This document shows, in pieces, positions 5,689 through 8,449 of a stretch of 8,449 nucleotides of DNA (its first letter is position 1; every line of letters starts with the position of its first letter). The position numbers were made by a program, and so were the translations under genes. The stretch comes from Candidatus Fermentibacterota bacterium. GTDB taxonomy: Bacteria; Fermentibacterota; Fermentibacteria; Fermentibacterales; Fermentibacteraceae. The notes below the pieces were generated by a model that saw only the letters and a program-made list of their open reading frames with translations, did not search any database and was not told the origin of the DNA. The stretch lies in NCBI GenBank assembly GCA_012523605.1, contig JAAYTY010000031.1, forward strand, positions 1 to 8,449. Direction: 5' to 3'.

Positions 5689-7131
5689 ATGATCATCGAT
5701 CGAATTGCTTTCCTCACGGCATTGGCGATCCTTATCCGGAACGCGGGACTCGTCGGGCTCCTTCCGGCTACCGATTCCGCATCTGCCGCCACAGCCTTGG
5801 CAACAGGCGGAAAGACGGACTCCGGGAACATCTGCTGGCTGCCGGGAGATCCTCCGAACGGCCGTATGACGGCCTTCACGGAAACGCTCCGCGACAGCCT
5901 CGACATGGCAATCGGAATCGTCACTACCGTTCCTTTCAGCCATGCCACACCAGCGGCCTTCGCGGCACACAATCCCGACAGGGAGAACTACACTGAGGAT
6001 GCCGCCGAACCCGGCACGCCGGGCATCGCAGAGGAGATGGTCCTGGAGTTCAGGCCGGATGTACTCATCGGAGCCGGTCACCCAGCCTGGGACAACCCGC
6101 ACTGGGTGCCGTCCGAAGGCTACATTTCGCGCGAAATGCTGAGAGACCTGAGACGGGGTATCGAAGGGATAGTCTTCCTCGAGCGGGTTCCCGGATTGAG
6201 GGCGACAGCGGCATTGTCGCTTGCAGGAAGCTTTCTCGATCCTGATGACGGCCGCTCTCTGTTTGCTCTCTACGGGGGTTCAGGGAGTTGCTTCGAGCCC
6301 TGGCAGCTCCTCGACGGAGGACAGGTGTGCAGGGCTACGGTCGAGAATCCCACACTCGCCGAAGCAGGGCTCGTCGCTCTCGAGATCCTCTCCAGAAACG
6401 AGCAGGGATTCTTTCTGGTGATCGAGCAGGGTGACATAGACTGGGCTTCGCACAGAAATAACATCTGCTGGCTGATCGGGTCGGTGTACGACCTCGAGCA
6501 GGCGGTGGCTGCCCTCTGCAGCAGGCTCGCGGAGGGTTGCGATGCAGATCTGGGGAATACGGTTGTCCTGGTGACGGCCGACCATGAGTGCGGAGGGCTG
6601 GAGGTGGCAAACGAATCTACCTTGGCCACGGGCCTTGTGCCCGACATGGCCGGAACTCCTGATTCGTCCTGGTGCCCCGGCGGAGAGGTGTTCTTCCACT
6701 CCTCGGAGCATACAAACGCGCCTGTCAGGCTCTATGCATGCGGTCCCGCAGCCGCCATTGCCGTACTCGACAGCCTAGAGGGCAGTTATCCGTCACCTAG
6801 CCAAGGCTGCCTGGACAACACGCAGGTCTGCGAGTTCTTCGAGATGGTTCTTTTGGAACGCAGGCTGGCCCGCAACGGCATACTCATCATCGGCGACGGA
6901 ATGGGCACGGGGGCCGAGGATGCCGCCTCGCTGTTTCTGCACGGCAGGCTAGACGCGCTGTTCTGGCAGGACCAGAAGGTGTTTCCGTTCTCATGTCTCT
7001 GCGCCACATGGGATATCGATGCCTATAACGCGAGAGCTTCGATGCTGGGCCTTCCCCTGTATTCGCCGGAAGAATTCGATCCTCTGGTTGGATCCGACTT
7101 GTTGAGCTTGGGGCCAGGGGAAAGTATGTAA
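5689..7131 (+). CDS. Alkaline phosphatase (PhoA superfamily) with circularly permuted motif order
   Basis: The 480-residue frame carries every hallmark of the family, but rotated. First comes the nucleophile block ATDSASAATALATG (Ser30). Then come IVTT..FSHATPAAFAAH (His85, Thr87), LVIEQGDIDWASH (Glu246, Asp251, His255), VTADHECGG (Asp298, His299), EHTNAPV (His341) and the usual C-terminal DNT..CEFFEMVLL (376-389). Only after this does RNGILIIGDGMG (Asp403) appear, with GAEDAASLFLHGR following. In normal members that GDGMG block is the very start of the mature enzyme. About 75 residues then run to the point that would normally lead to the serine. The many cysteines suggest a disulfide-rich secreted enzyme. 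The N-terminus (IAFLTALAILI) is hydrophobic and might act as a signal. ATG 5689 lacks a good ribosome binding site, and the frame is open back to 5581. The last residues (GPGESM) come from a repeat element. Confidence 0.82.
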   Translation: MIIDRIAFLTALAILIRNAGLVGLLPATDSASAATALATGGKTDSGNICWLPGDPPNGRMTAFTETLRDSLDMAIGIVTTVPFSHATPAAFAAHNPDRENYTEDAAEPGTPGIAEEMVLEFRPDVLIGAGHPAWDNPHWVPSEGYISREMLRDLRRGIEGIVFLERVPGLRATAALSLAGSFLDPDDGRSLFALYGGSGSCFEPWQLLDGGQVCRATVENPTLAEAGLVALEILSRNEQGFFLVIEQGDIDWASHRNNICWLIGSVYDLEQAVAALCSRLAEGCDADLGNTVVLVTADHECGGLEVANESTLATGLVPDMAGTPDSSWCPGGEVFFHSSEHTNAPVRLYACGPAAAIAVLDSLEGSYPSPSQGCLDNTQVCEFFEMVLLERRLARNGILIIGDGMGTGAEDAASLFLHGRLDALFWQDQKVFPFSCLCATWDIDAYNARASMLGLPLYSPEEFDPLVGSDLLSLGPGESM

Positions 7132-7293
7132 AGTAGATCTCGCTAATTACAAGTAGCGTAGCTATTTGCCATGGTTATTCAAACCTGCACAGGAACGTCG
7201 GGCTGCAAAACGTCATGGCATCGTAAAGGTATTCTAATCTGAATCCATGCTTGATCTTACAGCAATCAACTTTACATACTTTGCCCAGGCCCC
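7110..7293. mobile_element. MITE-like element, 184 bp, with about 27-bp terminal inverted repeats
   Basis: The left end reads GGGGCCAGGGG then AAAGTATGTAAAGT (7110-7134). The right end read from 7293 backwards is GGGGCCTGGGC then AAAGTATGTAAAGT. Over 27 positions 24 match. The interior has no coding frame. Each arm contains AGT ATG TAA in frame with the gene running into it, so it provides the last codons and the stop of both the phosphatase (GPGESM) and the convergent SH3 gene (GPGQSM). Arms 130 bp apart are too distant for an intrinsic terminator. The GGGGCCAG/GGGGTCAG start is reminiscent of the element at 4055, but the rest of the repeat differs. Confidence 0.58.
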
Positions 7294-7886
7294 GAAAAGT
7301 AAAGTAACTGGGAGCGGAGCGGCACATCCTCGATCACGCCGTTGATGGAGACTGCGGTTTCGCTGACCCATCCGGGTATCGTGCCGGGGTGTGGGCCTTT
7401 CACCGGGTCTATCCCGTACCAGCCCGGAATGCGGCATGTGATGGCGGCAGCCGAACAGCAGGGTAAACTGTCGACGATTTCCGATAGCGAGTCCGGTTCC
7501 AAGAAAACCGGCACCGGCTCGAAGGTCATCACATAGGTGAATCCAGCCGAAGGCCCCCAGACAACCTCCAGCATATCAGGGTCTCCTGAAGCGATCGTGA
7601 ATGACGCATCGCGCTTGATCCATCGATATCTGAAGCTTCCGGAATTGCCGGCCTGCGCCACTCCGGGATCGAAGCCCAGCCAGCCGTCGGCCGTGGTCAC
7701 GAGGATTTCCAGGATCTGCCCTGGCAGGAGAATCGACCAGGGGGCGCACGTGCTGTCCGGCCGTTCGTAAACGTCTATCGGGGACATTGCGATTATCAAG
7801 AGCGTGGAGCATGAAGGGGTATCGATCGCAGAGCCGGGCTCCACACCGATCGAATACATGAGAACCGCCAGAGCAGAGAACAACAT
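7272..7886 (-). CDS. Secreted SH3-like domain protein, unknown function
   Basis: ATG at 7886-7884 has GGAAGGTGAG immediately upstream, which favours it over the longer frame. The 204-residue product starts with a hydrophobic signal-like segment (MLFSALAVLMYSIGVEPGSA), though without the usual positive charges. Residues about 36-90 resemble a bacterial SH3 domain: IDVYERPDSTCAPWSILLPG, then EILVTTADGWLGFDPG and FRYRWI, with the typical xVR/ERP...G..LEVL....GW pattern. A second beta-rich part with paired cysteines (SLPCCSAAAITC) follows. Such domains usually bind cell wall or partner proteins outside the cytoplasm. The C-terminal GPGQSM comes from the 184-bp repeat, so the natural end may be lost. 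It is convergent with the phosphatase. Confidence 0.65.
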   Translation of the reverse strand: MLFSALAVLMYSIGVEPGSAIDTPSCSTLLIIAMSPIDVYERPDSTCAPWSILLPGQILEILVTTADGWLGFDPGVAQAGNSGSFRYRWIKRDASFTIASGDPDMLEVVWGPSAGFTYVMTFEPVPVFLEPDSLSEIVDSLPCCSAAAITCRIPGWYGIDPVKGPHPGTIPGWVSETAVSINGVIEDVPLRSQLLYFSGPGQSM

Positions 7887-7992
7887 CTCACCTTCCAGGG
7901 ATGAGCGATAACATAAACATTGACAGGCCGAAAGACTGCCCGCTAGGTGAGTAGTAATGTCCAAAGTGCTCCTTCAATGAAGATGAATGCCG

Positions 7993-8021
7993 TTGACCTG
8001 TGGAGGCGATTGCCCTATCAT
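7993..8021 (+). promoter_or_regulatory. Sigma-70-type promoter of the initiator tRNA
   Basis: TTGACC (7993-7998), a 17-nt spacer and TATCAT (8016-8021) match the -35/-10 consensus at 5 of 6 and 5 of 6. The -10 ends 12 nt before the first tRNA base, so transcription would begin a few bases before the mature 5' end, as is common for tRNA genes. Confidence 0.72.
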
Positions 8022-8033
8022 TGAGATTACGAT

Positions 8034-8110
<77 letters not shown>

Positions 8111-8120
8111 CGCGATGCAC

Positions 8121-8176
8121 CAATGGCTCCGGTGCCTTTAGGACGATTTCGATCTCCAAAGACTCCGGAGCCATTG
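8121..8176. repeat. 12-bp perfect inverted repeat next to the attachment site
   Basis: CAATGGCTCCGG (8121-8132) and CCGGAGCCATTG (8165-8176) are exact reverse complements with a 32-nt spacer. They lie within the recombinase C-terminus and partly arise from two Ala-Pro-Glu codon groups. No T tract follows, so it is not an obvious terminator for the tRNA. Confidence 0.5.
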
Positions 8177-8274
8177 TCATTGTATCCACCAGGTTACGGA
8201 GCAGCTCCTTCTTCTCCTGATTCGTCCCCTTGCTGAACACCTTCTCCATATTGTCCAGCAATTCACGCACACGT

Positions 8275-8449
8275 TGACCTGCCCCCCGAAAACAGGTCCA
8301 GGCGCAAAGTTAGTGAAGACCAGACGGGGGTGGAAGATGGCTCGGAAGCAATACACGGCGGAGCAGATCATCACGAAGCTTCGTGAGGCCGAGGTGGAGA
8401 CGGCTCGGGGCATGACCGTCGCCGAGGTGGTTCGGAAGCTCGGGATCAC
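8275..8449 (+). mobile_element. IS3-family insertion sequence, left end
   Basis: The element begins at TGACCTGCCCCCCGAAAACA (8275), with the TG start typical of IS3-type ends, 62 nt before the transposase start codon. It lies exactly where the recombinase frame is lost. GACCTG/CAGGTC (8276-8281, 8293-8298) form a small internal hairpin at the end. The right end, the second transposase frame and any target duplication lie outside the window. Confidence 0.72.
8337..8449 (+). CDS. IS3-family transposase OrfA, N-terminal part (runs off window)
   Basis: ATG 8337, preceded by a GGGGGTGGAAG purine stretch, gives 37 complete residues beginning MARKQYTAEQIITKLREAE and continuing TVAEVVRKLGI. The KxYTxEQIIxKLREAE opening followed by a helix-turn-helix (V.EV.RKLGI) is typical of the OrfA DNA-binding subunit of IS3-family transposases. 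OrfB with the DDE catalytic domain, usually made by frameshifting, should follow to the right. Confidence 0.85.
   Translation, partial: MARKQYTAEQIITKLREAEVETARGMTVAEVVRKLGI

Noticed and set aside
5359..6102. Minus-strand 247-residue frame and + strand frame 5438-5692
   Set aside because: Low-complexity Arg/Ser-rich composition, no ribosome binding site, and overlap with the phosphatase catalytic serine block.
7110..7293. Bidirectional intrinsic terminator between the convergent genes
   Set aside because: The arms are about 130 bp apart, with no compact stem-loop followed by a T run, so an element with terminal repeats fits better.

Overview
The window is high-GC bacterial DNA. Genes start with ATG or GTG behind AGGAGG-type ribosome binding sites, TGA, TAG and TAA all end genes, AGG/AGA arginine codons are frequent, and there is a bacterial initiator tRNA. 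I cannot name the lineage. Cysteine-rich exported proteins and a genome full of small repeats would suit an uncultivated FCB-type phylum, but that is a guess.

Left half (1-4044), all on the + strand and tightly packed: the C-terminus of a DUF445 membrane protein; a lipoprotein signal peptide separated by one in-frame TGA from an HtrA/trypsin-like serine protease; a possible small membrane protein; the amino end of a metallophosphoesterase that loses its frame; an 89-residue unknown; an LRAT/NC-domain (NlpC/P60-like) protein; and two different DUF1232 (YkvA-type) proteins. Start/stop overlaps at 496-499 and 3151-3154 suggest translational coupling. The LRAT plus double DUF1232 set is the best candidate for an undescribed membrane-associated module here.

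Middle (4045-5380): a 173-bp MITE-like element with 20-bp terminal inverted repeats sits at the broken 3' end of a minus-strand class III adenylate cyclase, which also carries a frameshift near its start. A small acidic zinc-ribbon protein follows on the + strand.

Right half (5380-7890): a + strand PhoA-family alkaline phosphatase whose motifs are all present but in rotated order. The nucleophile serine is at the N-terminus and the family's amino-terminal GDGMG metal-binding segment is at the C-terminus, as expected for a circular permutation. It converges with a minus-strand SH3-domain secreted protein. A second MITE-like element of 184 bp lies between them and supplies the stop codon of both.

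Far right (7990-8449): an initiator tRNA-fMet with a clear promoter, used as the attachment site of an integrative element. The C-terminus of the element's serine recombinase is read from the antisense strand of the tRNA gene, and an IS3-family insertion sequence cuts the recombinase. Overall this is a repeat-rich region with several broken or rearranged genes.
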